64,000 nt of DNA from Trichinella spiralis (GCA_000181795.3 CM012955.1:4825140-4889139), one strand, 5' to 3'; positions 13,187 to 26,313 are shown, counted from the stretch's first letter. Translations and numbers: made by a program. The notes: a model not told the origin generated them from the sequence alone.

Positions 13187-14512
13187 CCAACAATTGTCAA
13201 CTGACCGTGTAATCAATTGTTCTCACACTCATAGTAATTGAAATTGGAAATGGATTCTCCTACAGCTGAAATAATTCTTAATATCACTATAAAAGTGCAC
13301 ATTTTAGTACAGTGCAGTGATTTCTGAACGATGTTTATTATTCGGGGAATTACAATTTCTTAACAGTATTGTTTTTCTGGTTTTGCACTGCCCTAATTGT
13401 CAAGCAGACGGATTTGATGGTGTTTGTGACTTCACATTTGTATCATATGTATTAAAGTAGTGTATGATAAAGCAAATTAATAATTGTTTGAAGCCTTAAA
13501 CAATGAAGCATGCCTATAATCAGAAGGGACTATTTAACGTAACGCAATCGAAAGCAACTAATCAAACACATCCATACCTAAACTGACATATAGAGGGCGC
13601 AGTAATCGTGGATGAAATGCTATTACCAAATAAGCCAATGAGAGTACTTTCACCTACTTTTCAGTATTATCGTGCTCATTAGAGAGGTTCGGTCATGATT
13701 TCCAAATAAAAATACTTAACAGTGCAACATTAAAATAAGAACCAGTAAAATGTAATGCATGGGAATTATAAGTCGATAAAATTTATTTCAACAATGACAG
13801 CGAACCAACAGACAGCAAAACATACAAAGCAGAAGAGAAAGTTACATCAGAGAAAATGAAAGTTAACTATCATCGAAACGTTTAATAAAAAACTGAAAAT
13901 CACAAAGACAATAATAAATATCAAGAGAGCTAGTTTCATTTTAGTGAAAATTCAAATGCCTGAAATACGCTGAACATGATTTTCAGCATTTTAGATTTCA
14001 GAATTTCAAAACAAAAATCCTTTCCCCTACAAAACGTGCTAAGCGGCATTAGCAAAAATTCACTATCAGCGCTTCCAGCAATTTAAATATTCTCCTATTT
14101 GATAAAGTATTCATAAAATATTCTTCAACATAACTAAACAGAATTGTGATCAGCAGTATTTCATTGAACAAAAAAAGCATACTATGTTTCTTTAATACCG
14201 TACTCAATTTTCATTAATATCATACTCAAACATTATACTCAGGGTTTAGGCAATCCATATTCGATGGGCAAAATATACAATTCAATTTATTTTAAACTTG
14301 ATGAATGAGAATTATTTTCAAAATAAATGATACTACACAAAATATCAGTCACGTAGTAACCACGTAACAAACGAAACTTCAAAGTATTCAAACATTAATG
14401 AAAAGAAAATTCAACAGCAAACTTTCATAGGAAATAAATTGAAATGCCAAATGCAATCGTCCCTAAAAGCACTGAAAAAATATGACTAAAAAACAACAAT
14501 TGAAAAACATTA
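13187..14512. other. Intergenic, no gene seen
   Basis: AT-rich sequence between the C2H2 gene and the homogenised upstream block. Nothing recognisable on either strand. Confidence 0.5.
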
Positions 14513-16455
14513 TTTTATAAAGTAAATTAATAATAACGATGATAATAATCATCACTACAAGCATGTTGCTGCTGCTACGCATTACATTAACTACTATTCC
14601 ACTTCTTATTATTTCTTTTGAATACATAGCACGAACGCAACATAAAACTGACATCAGACAAACGATAGTAGAAACCGACACCAGGTAGGCACTCGGGAAT
14701 AAGCGAAAAGCGCTGACCTGTAAACGAGCAGGGAAAATTGACGAATAGAAAGCGCACGTGTTTATTTTTAAAAGTTGTAAAGCTTCATGCTGCAAATTTT
14801 ATACAATTCATACTATAAAAAATGTGATAAACGCAGCATACTCTTTCTTTTTTCATCATAAACAAACTTATGCAATAGTAACACTATTTCCAGGGGACTG
14901 CCTTCATGAACACGGGGAATGAAGAAATTTCGTTCTGACGCGCTATTGAAGCGTGAAATCAGATTCAAATAAAACTACTTATCATGAGCTCAAGCAAGGC
15001 AACCAAGCGTGAAAACCTCACAAAAACAACATCTAGAAACAAATTAACAGAGTCGAAACTAACAACAAGCAACAAATAACTAAAAAACAACCACTATTAT
15101 ACCATTCATATTATGTCACCTTATTGCTTGTTTTACAATTAAGAAAGCTAAAATTAAAAGTGCCAAAAGAGACGCAGCCGCTCTAACTGCAAATTCAGAC
15201 GAAATGCATGTAAGAATGTCATCATCATCAGGACAAATATAACAAACAATGCAACGTTTGGAAGAACCGATTTGCGAAGATTAAAAAATTTGACTACAAA
15301 TGAAAAACACTCCTTACATATAACGTTACAAAAACTGGACATTAAGTAAACATGTGTAGCATATCGAGCCTTTTGAGAAAGCATGATTTGATATGAGCAA
15401 GAGAGATGCAAAAAAAATTCAAAATAATTCTCTCGTTTAAAAATTAACAGTTGAATGCAAACCAAAACAATTTACCCAGGAATTTGATTCAGTTAATGAG
15501 ATTCAAAAACACACTACAATAAATATTACTGTGAATTTGCAGTACAATCGTATTTTTTAAATGTCTAATAATAACCTTTGGAAAATGAAAATAATTAGAA
15601 TTTTTTAATAATTAATAAATAAATTCATCGCTAAATAATCAGAAAAATATCCACCACTGAATAACAATTAACAAAATTAAAAAAAATAACTTTAATATGT
15701 TATTAAAATCAATTAACTTAAAAAATTATTTTGAATTGCTGAACATTCTCCTCGATCGGTCATTTTTCAGTTATCTTAGGGTTTAGTTCAATCCAAGAAA
15801 ATCAATACATTTCTTATTTTCACTGAGATTTCGACTACCGTACTTTCTCACGGCCAAGTGTATATTACATACATTACATATTATATTACATACATGTTAC
15901 TTAATGTTATGTGAATAAATTGAAAATTAATTAAAATTTTAAATTAATTAACGGTTTCATAAAACAAAAGCATAATAATTTTTTACATAAATAAATAACA
16001 TGAAGATTTGAAATGAACATAATCATAAAATATTTAAATGCACAATTCACTATGAAATTAAACTTTAAAAATATATGAAAGTAACTAGTTGTATAAATGC
16101 TATTTATTTTCAAAAATTAAAAAAGCACCGAATATATAAAATAAAATCTTGACCCCTGTCACCTCATTTTTAATATATTTACGGTAATGCCCTTTGCCGT
16201 TTACAGTAATTAGCTCTTGTTTATCATTTGGCTTGCCGTGGGCAGCGTTGATAGGTGGTTTTCATATACGTTGATCTATTTCAGATTGTTCTGTATATTA
16301 TATCACTGCATGTTATTTTTTAATACTTTAAATGTTTTAAATATATTTTAGATCAAAACTTTTACTTACCTGCGATTTCTGCTGGTTGAAATGAAGATTT
16401 TTTCTCCTTACTTTTTTAGGCTTGAGAATTTGCGAAGTAACTTCTCAAAAGAATT
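14513..16455 (+). repeat. Homogenised upstream block, copy A (1.94 kb)
   Basis: Nearly identical to 19634-21580 in direct orientation (offset 5121-5125). By eye there are roughly two dozen substitutions and a few indels over 1.94 kb, about 99% identity. It begins abruptly at the sequence 'attttataaagta'. Near identity stops at the start codon of the small membrane-protein gene. The block includes an apparent 3' splice site (CTTTTTTAG, ending 16419) and a 36-nt leader before the ATG, so it contains the promoter and 5' UTR. Minus-strand frames inside it are conserved only because the DNA is, and I do not call them genes. Confidence 0.92.
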
Positions 16456-17037
16456 ATGAAGCCTGTAGTCGCATTCATTATCTCATTGGAACTGTGCTTG
16501 GCATGCAGCAGCTCTTCTGATCAAAACGAATTGATTCCTGAACTGAAGAACAAATGCTATTTGGGCCATGTAATAAACCGCTATATGAACGGTTCAATTT
16601 GCTATTTAACAGTTGTGGCCATTGTTTTTTTCGTTGTGTTTCTGAAAAATTTAATGGACGTCGTAATGATTTTTACTGCAAATAATAATACTGATGTAAA
16701 AGGGCGTAGTAATGCCGCTGTGGAAAGTGCTAGTATAGCGAACACTGAAAAGCAGAATGCGGTTGTAGTATGTATGGGTAAGCATAAATTGATTCAGTTT
16801 TTGTCTTTGCTAACTTGCTATTGCACCCTGGCTTCCTGAAAATACTAAACGCATTCGATATTAGCGTCACATCTTCAATTGCTGACTGAAAGTATTAAGT
16901 ATTCCTATTGATGTGGTTAAAAATCATATAACTTTCTCAGTGTAATTATTTAGTTGAAATTGCAGTAAACAATTGTTTCTTTGAATAGTTGAACAAGAAT
17001 TTTACACGATGATTTTCTTGCAGACTACAACTCATGA
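16456..17037 (+). CDS. Small secreted/type I membrane protein, paralogue A
   Basis: Exon 1 (16456-16777, 322 nt) ends at a GTAAGC donor in phase 1. The intron ends in TTTCTTGCAG and exon 2 adds only four codons and a stop (to 17037), giving about 111 aa. The N-terminus is signal-peptide-like (MKPVVAFIISLELCLACSS). A short luminal part with CYLGH (residues 34-38) precedes one strong membrane segment at about 50-72 (TVVAIVFFVVFL). The cytoplasmic tail is short and polar. It is paralogous to the gene at 21581, sharing YLGH, TM position, donor phase and exon length. Using the GTATGT donor 9 nt upstream would instead give a longer basic C-terminus. No known family recognised. A related block at 18085-18190 may be a further exon or UTR. 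Confidence 0.65.
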
Positions 17038-18084
17038 AAGACCAAGAAGATCAACGCAGAAAAAAACGACGTTAGAAGGTCATCTGAAAAGAAATCGTAT
17101 TTCTATATTTCTATAATCGTAACAAAAAGTTTATTTGAAATACATTCTTAATTATTATTATACTTATATTCTGCGTTGCTGATTGTATTAAAATATGAAA
17201 TAAGTTTTATAATGTTTCAATGTACTGGTTCGAAGAATAAGAAAAATTTATACTTTAGAGCGAACCTAGGTGATTCATGTCACTAATGGAAAGCGCATAA
17301 AGGGCAATAATATACTCAGCTGTAAATTCAATAGACCATATCCCAAACAGAAAACTGGAAATATATGCATTCTTACTATAAACGTTTTCAAAAGTATCCA
17401 GAGCTAATTAAAAATTAACCACATTTCAGTAATAATACGATTAAATAAAAATGATTTTATCAAAAAAAATTTATGAATGCTTCATGAAACAATTTTTACA
17501 ACGCTAACAGTGAAGCTCAATATAACGGAAAAGTTTTCATTTTTGCAAGTCCACGTTTTAACTGTTATACGCAAAGTTTTCAATTTTCATAAAATTCAGA
17601 TACGATTTGTTACAGTCATGGGAACGATTCGCTCTGCCATCTCTGTTTTACTTACTTCACCAATATAGAATGCATAAATAAAAAATACTTAGACAGATTA
17701 TATAATTAAATTTTACTTATTTATTTACAATAACCGTCTTTCGGTTTATGGGCTTATGGGTCACAATACACTCCAAAGCGGTTGATTTTCAAGCGTGAAG
17801 CAGAATACAAGTATATCGTAGTGTGTGGTTCCATCTAGAAAACTTCCTCAACATATTTCTACATTATCAAACAGTAATTCTTATAGCACAATACATAATT
17901 TTAAACTTGAGCGCGTTATTTCCTAATAATTTCTGCAATTGCAGTTGGTCACGTTCACGCAAATGCTTGTCTTTCCATCGTCATTGGGATATGCTGTGTA
18001 CAACTGAAATTATAATGGAAAGCCTTTATGCCAATATGTGTTTTGAAAAGGAAAATACAACACTACACAACATATAGCAACACT

Positions 18085-18190
18085 AAATGCAGAAGAAAAT
18101 TTATTATACAGTGATACATATATTAAATTTACTGTTCTTTCCATTTTATTATTCTTATGCCAAGTAATCACCAACGATGCCATTCCGCAT
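18085..18190 (+). other. Diverged duplicated block, possible exon of paralogue A
   Basis: Aligns with 22785-22895. Both can be read in a frame giving NAEENL(L/F)Y(S/T)D(T/I)Y, followed by different hydrophobic or polar residues. In A the frame runs on to about 18230, beside a possible acceptor (ACATATAG). It is either a conserved exon of an alternative transcript or relic 3' sequence from the tandem duplication. Confidence 0.35.
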
Positions 18191-18244
18191 ACAGAATGTT
18201 TCAGCAACAGCAATTTACGTTATCATATATGGTAAATGGGGAAG

Positions 18245-18540
18245 ACCTAATTTCTCCAACGAACGCCTACTTTTTCGCAGTGAATTTCATTGGTTGCTGC
18301 TCTGATGCACGCAAATAAATTTCATTGAATTGAAGCATGCTATTCGCTTAGGAATTTGCAAGGTGGTTGCCCCCGACGTGTCATGTTAGCTTAAGCAATT
18401 TAGAGTTCAGCAGTCCCTTTTCTAGGAAACCGAATCCCACCAGACTGACAACCCATAAAATTTAGCTGCGCGCCTCAGAGCGACAACCAATAAAATTTAG
18501 ATGAAAAAAAGTAGGCAGAGTTCGTTGGGGGTTAATCGGT
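18245..18540. mobile_element. MITE-like foldback element with ~68-bp terminal inverted repeats
   Basis: The left arm (18245-18312) and the reverse complement of the right arm (18471-18540) align along their whole length. Shared blocks include 'ccaacgaa', 'gcctactttttt', 'attggttg' and 'gctctga'. The whole element is ~296 bp with no coding capacity, which fits a non-autonomous DNA transposon. I could not identify a clear target-site duplication. The element lies only in the paralogue-A half of the duplication. Confidence 0.6.
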
Positions 18541-19633
18541 ACTAGGATGAAGTACTGGAATATTCAGTATTTACTCATGCATTCTCTTCAGATACTAAAA
18601 TCTCATGTTCTAAGTAAAAAATACCACTTTCATGCTTTCCCACTTTCATCAGTGGATTATCTCTATCCATATTGCTGTTTCAAATCTATCCAAAAGATCC
18701 TGTGCTCAGTGTGGTTCTAAGCATGCAGTTTCCATATAGATCATGACCTCCTAAAGGATAACATTTTTGATAACTTCGTTGTACCTTTGATCAAGGTGCT
18801 GAAATCGTTAACATCGAATAATTTCAAATAGCTACAGGTTGAAATGTTCCTTCACTCATTTATTTCATCAATTTGTTAATCAATTTCAGGGTAAATAATG
18901 AATGGAAGGCACGGTATGCAGAAGACTCTCATAGGCATCATAAATAATATCACTCATTATTTTCATCATGTGAGAAATATTTTTTCTGGAAAACAAAACA
19001 CCAGGAACTTAGCGGAAATAGAACAAAAAGTACCCTTCACACCATTAAATGCTGAAATTTGACAAAGCACTAGCTTACATTTCAAGTAAACCTCATCCCC
19101 TTCTACTACACCAGGTTGATCGTTTCCATAAGATGCATAATTATGGCACCAAGGAAAAAAAAACTCATATCACTAATGATAGATACAGTTATAAATAACC
19201 CAAACGCAAGTGTGCGCACATAAATACATATATACAAATAAATATAAAAATGATTTATACCAATGCAACTACTATGAAAAGGAAGTAAGCATAGAGGAAC
19301 TTCCAATTTTCAAGCTAATACCTGAGTTTCAGATGAAAAGTACTGTGAAATTCGGTTGCTAATGGATACTGCTCCTAACTGTTATATTTTCCGTCAACCA
19401 AGGTGTTAGATGTTTGAACACATAATGTATAAAGCAAAGCACGGCATTCAACAGCACATCGTCAAAACAGCTCAGTAAAGAATACTCTCAAGAGTAAACT
19501 TATATACCAAATAAATGAAAAGTTTAAATGGCAAAAACGGTTAGTTCAACATTATACAAAAAATATTTTTTCATGAAATGTAACAATTGAAATGAAAACG
19601 CATTATAAACCATTAAATTGAAATCACAATTTA

Positions 19634-21580
19634 ATTTTATAAAGTAACATTAATAATAACGATGATAATAATCATCACTACAAGCATGTTGCTGCTGCTA
19701 CGCATTACATTTAACTATTATTCCACTTTTTATTATTTCTTTTGAATACATAGCACGAATGCAACATAAAACTGACATCAGACAAACGATAGTAGAAAAC
19801 GACACCAGGTAGGCACTCGGGAATAAGCGAAAAGCGTTGACCTGTAAACGAGCTGGGAAAATTGACGAGTAGAAAGCGCACGTGTTTATTTTTAAAAGTT
19901 GTAAAGCTTCATGCTGCAAATTTTATACAATTCATACTATAAAAAATGTGATAAACGCAGCATACTCTTTCTTTTTTCATCATAAACAAACTTACGCAAT
20001 AGTAACACTATTTCCAGGGGACTGCCTTCATGAACACGGGGAATGAAGAAATTTCGTTCTGACGCGCTATTGAAGCGTGAAATCAGATTCAAATAAAACT
20101 ACTTATCATGAGCTCAAGCAAGGCAACCAAGCGTGAAAACCTCACAAAAACAACATCTAGAAACAAATTAACAGAGTCGAAACTAACAACAAGCAACAAA
20201 TAACTAAAAAACAACCACTATTATACCATTCATATTATGTCACCTTATTGCTTGTTTTACAATTAAGAAAGCTAAAATTAAAAGTGCCAAAAGAGACGCA
20301 GCCGCTCTAACTGCAAATTCAGACGAAATGCATGTAAGAATGTCATCATCATCAGGACAAATATAACAAACAATGCAACGTTTGGAAGAACCGATTTGCG
20401 AAGATTAAAAAATTTGACTACAAATGAAAAACACTCCTTACATATAACGTTACAAAAACTGGACATTAAGTAAACATGTGTAGCATATCAAGCCTTTTGA
20501 GAAAGCATGATTTGATATGAGCAAGAGAGATGCAAAAAAAATTCAAAATAATTCTCTCGTTTAAAAGTTAACAGTTGAATGCAAACCAAAACAATTTACC
20601 CAAGAATTTGATTCAGTTAATGAGATTCAAAAACACACTACAATAAATATTACTGTGAATTTGCAGTACAATCGTATTTTTTAAATGTCTAATAATAACC
20701 TTTGGAAAATGAAAATAATTAGAATTTTTTAATAATTAATAAATAAATTCATCGCTAAATAATCAGAAAAATATCCACCACTGAATAACAATTAACAAAA
20801 TTAAAAAAAATAACTTTAATATGTTATTAAAATCAATTAACTTAAAAAATTATTTTGAATTGCTGAACATTCTCCTCGATCGGTCATTTTTCAGTTATCT
20901 TAGGGTTTAGTTCAATCCAAGAAAATCAATACATTTTCTTATTTTCACTGAGATTTCGACTACCGTACTTTCTCACGGCCAAGTGTATATTACATACATT
21001 ACATATTATATTACATACATGTTACTTAATGTTATGTGAATAAATTGAAAATTAATTAAAATTTTAAATTAATTAACGGTTTCATAAAACAAAAGCATAA
21101 TAATTTTTTACATAAATAAATAACATGAAGATTTGAAATGAACATAATCATAAAATATTTAAATGCACAATTCACTATGAAATTAAACTTTAAAAATATA
21201 TGAAAGTAACTAGTTGTATAAATGCTATTTATTTTCAAAAATTAAAAAAGCACCGAATATATAAAATAAAATCTTGACCCCTGTCACCTCATTTTTAATA
21301 TATTTACGGTAGTGCCCTTCGCTGTTTACAGTAATTAGCTCTTGTTTATCATTTGGCTTGCCGTGGACAGCGTTGATAGGTGGTTTTCATATACGTTGAT
21401 CTATTTCAGACTGTTCTGTATATTATATCACTGCATGCTATTTTTTAATACTTTAAATGTTTTAAGTATATTTTAGATCAAAACTTTTACTTACCTGCGA
21501 TTTCTGCTGGTTGAAATGAAGATTTCTTCTCCTTACTTTTTTAGGCTTGAGAGTTTGCGAAGTAACTTCTCGAACGAAAT
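19634..21580 (+). repeat. Homogenised upstream block, copy B (1.95 kb)
   Basis: Second copy of 14513-16455, directly upstream of paralogue B. The leader is preceded by the same pyrimidine-rich TTTTTTAG acceptor (ending 21543). Differences from copy A are scattered single substitutions, slightly denser in the last ~300 bp. Confidence 0.92.
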
Positions 21581-22157
21581 ATGAAGTTCACTTTTTTCGT
21601 TATTTGTCTTGGACTCTCCGCAGCTTGCAACTGCTCTTTAGAAGAAGTGGCTTCACAGAAAGTGGTAGACGAGCTTGGTCGTCCTGTCGTACCTGCATAT
21701 CTGGGCCACTACATTTTTGTGGCTCTTTTATTCTGTTATTTTACAACGTTGATTATGAAAACATTTCTCGATGTGATTGAACTCTACGGGGATGATCTGA
21801 ACCGATATCCCACACCACCTATCGCAGTTCTTCCACGATATGAATATGAAATAAGTGATGATAGTGATGACGGACGTCCGACCTCGTTCGTTGAATTCCG
21901 AAGTAAGCACAGAATTTCTTATGTTGCTGTATGTCAACAAGGTACTAGAGCCTTGTTTCATAAAAATTTCCAGATAATACTGTATAGCAGCGTAAACTGA
22001 GTTGCCCACGTAAACTGTTAACAGCTTTTTTGGTTGCTTCCTTTGAAAATGAGTTAAACTTCGGCACCATAAATTGTTATTCCAAGTCACAATTAGCAAT
22101 TGCTTCACTGCATTGTTGTAACAAAGCTTTGTAACTGAATTATTGATTTTAGACTAA
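21581..22157 (+). CDS. Small secreted/type I membrane protein, paralogue B
   Basis: Exon 1 (21581-21902) is 322 nt, exactly as in paralogue A, and ends in phase 1 at a GTAAGC donor. The intron ends GATTTTAG and exon 2 adds one residue and a stop (to 22157), giving about 108 aa. The signal peptide is MKFTFFVICLGLSAACNC. YLGH (residues 40-43) leads straight into a membrane segment (about 44-67, FVALLFCYFTTLIM). The tail is acidic and proline-containing (PTPPIAVLPRYEYE, SDDSDDG). It includes an LPxY sequence, a possible WW-domain ligand (inference). The protein shares little with A beyond signal peptide, YLGH and TM. Function unknown. Confidence 0.68.
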
Positions 22158-24231
22158 GATTCTTAAAGTCGGATGATCCGTAGAAGAAGGACCGAAGCTA
22201 AAGTGCAATTAATTCTAGATTTACGTCGAAATACTTAGATAATATTCTTTTTACATTATTAATTTGCTTCGGTTTTGGGATTGGTGATGGTGTTGAATAA
22301 AATATGATAAAAGATTGTAGTTTGACTTTAATGAAAAGAACAATTCATTTTTCTGCTAACTGGGTCAGATGTTGAAACGCTCAGATAGTAGTGCTGAAAT
22401 CTCTAGATTTTATTGATTTTCTCCCATGCTTTTACAAATGCTACTGCTTTTGGCAGCTTACCGTTAGCCCATTATATTCTGAAGAGCAGTTATTTTTCTA
22501 GTGTAGTAAACTGAATATGAATGAATAAAATATACTTTCATTTTTCACCACATTTCATTAGCATCTAGCAGTTTTTTAAACCAAGCTGCGTAAGTGATTG
22601 AGCAATTCTGATTTGAGTACATTCATTTCCCAAACATTTTCTGTAATTGTAAGTTATCATTATCAAACACATACTTTTCTCTTTTCGACGTGATGTGGAT
22701 GTGCAGTAAAAATTTGCATTGCAGCAGCATAGTTTTTAATTCATGAACTTTGGAAAATTACAGAAAATCCACCATTACAGAACATACATCAGCAGTACAG
22801 TTAATGCTGAAGAAAATTTATTCTACACTGATATATATTCATTGGTTTCTTCATTCCATTGCTGTGCTAGCCAATCACTAGCAATGATGCAACGTCAGGT
22901 ACAAATTCTTCAGAAAAATATGTTAATGCATGGAGCAAAAGTGAAATGCACTCTTAATTAGAAATTAATTTTTCTCAGCAGAGAAGAACACCAATCCAGA
23001 AATTTCTGAAAGAACCAATTTTCTCAATGAAAGTGGGTACACCAAATAATTTTGATTAATCTTTAGAAATAATTACCAGATTGAAAATTGCACAGTTACC
23101 TATCGACCAAACCTAAACAATGTAGAAAAACAGCGTAGCAAAAATGCACTCAATTGAAAAAAAGGAAAATGCTAGGAGAAGCCGAGCATTATCTGTTTGT
23201 GAAAAAAAACTGCCACACGTTCCAATGATTGTCAAAATTTAGAAAGAAATAAAGATTCAAAAGCAACATGTTATTATAATAAAGTGACAGACAGAAAAGC
23301 CGTTCTTGTAAAAAAAATGCATAACAAAACAAATACACACTTATAAAATGAAAGCATATATATGTATATGTACGTAAATTGACGTACAGAAAACGTATAA
23401 AAAAGATCTATTTATGTGTGTAATAAAACAGAACCGGGATGATCAATAAATATGAGAAAATCACCGAAGCGCACTTTGGGGAATTAAGTAATAGCAAATA
23501 ATAACTAGTGGTTAACACTGTTTCGATGAGGAAAAAATGATAATTGGTGTATTACGATTCATGAAATATTAAATCAAACCCTAGAGAAGCCACACCGTGA
23601 CAAAAAAAAACCAGCAAATAATCAGTTTTAGCCAAGAAAAAGTTCTTTCCGTCGTCGTCTTTGAAAATTAATGAATACATGCGACAAAGCAAATTAAGAG
23701 ATAGAGAAAATGAATAAACATAGTTCGTACTTAGCATTCCAAAAAAGATATTCATACATTGTTCACAAATCTAATTATGAAGTTGAAATGTGAACCAGAA
23801 ACTAGAAATATCACGACCATACACACGCACATCCAGCTTTACATAAATCAAACTGAATCAAAATGAAGAACTGAAAATGAGCAGCAAAGCAGTGCACATT
23901 GATGAATAAAAGAGCACTGCAAACAGTGCGAAACTGCCAAAGTACATCATATAAATTTCAAAGAAGGAAAAACGCTTCTCTGATCAGGCTAACATGGTTG
24001 CAAAAAGAAACCAGCAACAATAATAGTCATAATAATTTTTAGAGACGCCAAATCACAGGTTATCCATTGCTACCACTTTATGACAACTGGATAAAACTGA
24101 AAGAAGAAAAAAAGATTAGAAAATTATTAAAACAACATCAAAATAACTTTGCTCATTATAGTTGAAGACAACTGAGCAGAATAAAAATCCCACATACGCG
24201 ATATGTCACCATCGATTGAAAATGTTTCCAT
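22158..24231. other. 3' region of paralogue B and 3' flank of CTCF
   Basis: AT-rich. It includes the block at 22785-22895 related to 18085-18190. The part nearest 24231 is probably the CTCF 3' UTR (minus strand). No further gene seen. Confidence 0.5.
22785..22895 (+). other. Diverged duplicated block, possible exon of paralogue B
   Basis: Counterpart of 18085-18190. It reads STVNAEENLFYTDIYS in a frame open to about 22961. A CAGCAG acceptor-like sequence precedes it. The peptide conservation (NAEENLxYxDxY) is short but clear. Whether it is transcribed with paralogue B is unknown. Confidence 0.35.
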
Positions 24232-26278
24232 TTAACAAGGACCGGACCAACCGACGATCGGTTTCCCATTACCATCATGCTGTTGTTTTCCATTCTTAGG
24301 ATCGTAGTCTGAAAACTGCGCCATACCCTGCTGAAGCAACGCCGATGCAACACCGCCAGTGGTGCTACTTGTTGCTTGTGCTGCGCATTTCAATTCGGTT
24401 ATGCTGCCGTGGAGCGTGTCGATTCTTCCACCGCCAAGGGAGCCAATCTGGTTCATCCCTACTAGTACGATTTCCCCCATTTCATTCTTTATTTCTTGCT
24501 CAAGCTTTTCTGAATGCAACAATGACGATGACGAAGACGACGCTCCAAACGATTCTGAAAATCGAATGGCAGCCGACTGTCCCTTATCATCCATATCGTA
24601 CAACTCATCAATATCTTCATCCAAATGTTCTGCTTTGACGACACATGTTACGAGATGATCGTCGACGTTTCTGTTCATCACCAATGACTGAGCGGCCGCC
24701 GATGCTGCCTGCAGATCATGTACACTTTCCACCTGCTGATGATGACTTCCAACATTCGCTTGCGTTGCATATCGTTCACCATTACTCTTATCCTTATTAT
24801 CATTATTGTTCTTAGTCTTTTTCTTCTTATTATTACTCTTACTTGTAGTGTTGTTATTATTACTGTCCTGGTTAATACAACCTTCAACACTGACATGCAA
24901 CAAATTAGCTGACGAATTAGGCGAAGTGGAAGAAAACGACGACGATGAAGATGCAGATGCAACTGATACACCTGATGTGGACGGTGAAGCCAAATTATCG
25001 TTCAACTGATTAGCAGCAGCATGAGTCGATTCGACGTGGCGTTTCAGCAGAGAAACTTGCTTGAAGCTTAAGTTGCAGTCGACGCATTTGTATGGTTTAT
25101 CACTGTGGTGGAGTAATGTGTGCGCTTCCAAATGACGCTGTGCCATTGCTGAATACGGGCACAAATGACACTGGTAACAGCGCTCACCGTCATGCTCTTT
25201 GCAATGCAGTTTGAACGTGTAACGATCAGTAAATGTTCTGTCGCATTTTTTGCATTTAATCGGTGCCGAAGCTGTATGCAATTTTTGCACATGAATTCTC
25301 AGGTCAGTTTTGCGTCCACAGGACGATGGGCAAAATTTGCACTGAAACACCGGTCTAGAGCCGGAATGGATCAGCTTGTGCGCCTTGAGCGAGTTGCTCT
25401 GAGTGAACCGCTGATTGCACACCTCGCACTGGTATGGCTTTTCGCCTGTATGCACTCTGAGGTGTCTTTTCAACTTGTATGTATCTGGACTTGCATAGCT
25501 GCAGTGTGGACAATGGTAAGGTCGTTCACCAGTGTGCGATCTGATGTGCCTTTTCAATTTGCTCAGCTCAACCGAAGCGTAACTGCACTCAGTGCATTTG
25601 TGCGGCTTCTCCAACGTGTGCTTGTAGCGAATATGGCGGATCAATTCGCCGCTCGTCGTGAATGCCAGCTCACATCCTTTGCATTGGTGCGGCCGGGTGC
25701 CTGTGTGCGTGTTGATGTGATTTTGCAACGAGCTGTTTGTTTTGAAACAGCGCTCGCACACTGTGCACTTGAACGGTCGCTCTTCAGAGTGGCTTTTCAT
25801 ATGTCTGAGCAGCAAATAGCGCTTGTGATTGGTGTATGGACAAAATTCACACTGGTAAACCATCGACTCGCAGTTACCCTTCGGTGCTACATCAGCGCGA
25901 CAGACCGGTCCATCTCGGGAACCACTGGCCTGGGGTACGCGAACACATTTCGTCAATATTGGTTGACCACGTCCGATATTGGCCAATTTTGTAGGCGACG
26001 ATTCTGGTGCCACCGCGCTTGTGGCAACGGCTGCGGTTGGCTGATGGTTCACAACCATTGGTTGTGATTGCTGAAGCTGCTGAGGTTGCGGCTGGGGTTG
26101 AGGTTGATGTTGAAGCTGCTGCTGCTGCTGCGGCTGTTGCTGCTGATGTTGTTGCTGTTGTTGCTGAAGTTGTTGCTGTTGTTGTTGTTGTTGTTGTTGC
26201 TGCTGCTGATGTTGTTGCTGTTGTTGCTGATGTTGTTGCTGTTGTCGCTGTTGTTGTTGTTGTTGTTGCTGTTGTTGT

Positions 26279-26313
<35 letters not shown>

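Larger units (their letters stand above)
17038..19633. other. 3' region of paralogue A and inter-duplicate sequence
   Basis: AT-rich. It contains a block at about 18085-18190 that aligns with 22785-22895 in copy B (see those entries) and a foldback element at 18245-18540. No other coding region is seen. Confidence 0.55.

Noticed and set aside
14463-14795. Minus-strand open frame beginning MQHEALQLLKINT, duplicated at 19698-19919
   Set aside because: It is conserved only because the whole 1.94-kb block is nearly identical. The second copy is frameshifted and ends in different residues, and the composition is low-complexity Ile/Val-rich at the C-terminus.
15154-15465. Minus-strand frame with hydrophobic content, repeated at 20278-20466
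   Set aside because: Same reason: similarity is at DNA level across the block. The two frames have different extents, with no domain and no splice context.
16369-16378. Strong donor-like CGCAG|GTAAG on the minus strand just upstream of paralogue A (and in copy B)
   Set aside because: No open minus-strand exon ends there; probably coincidental.
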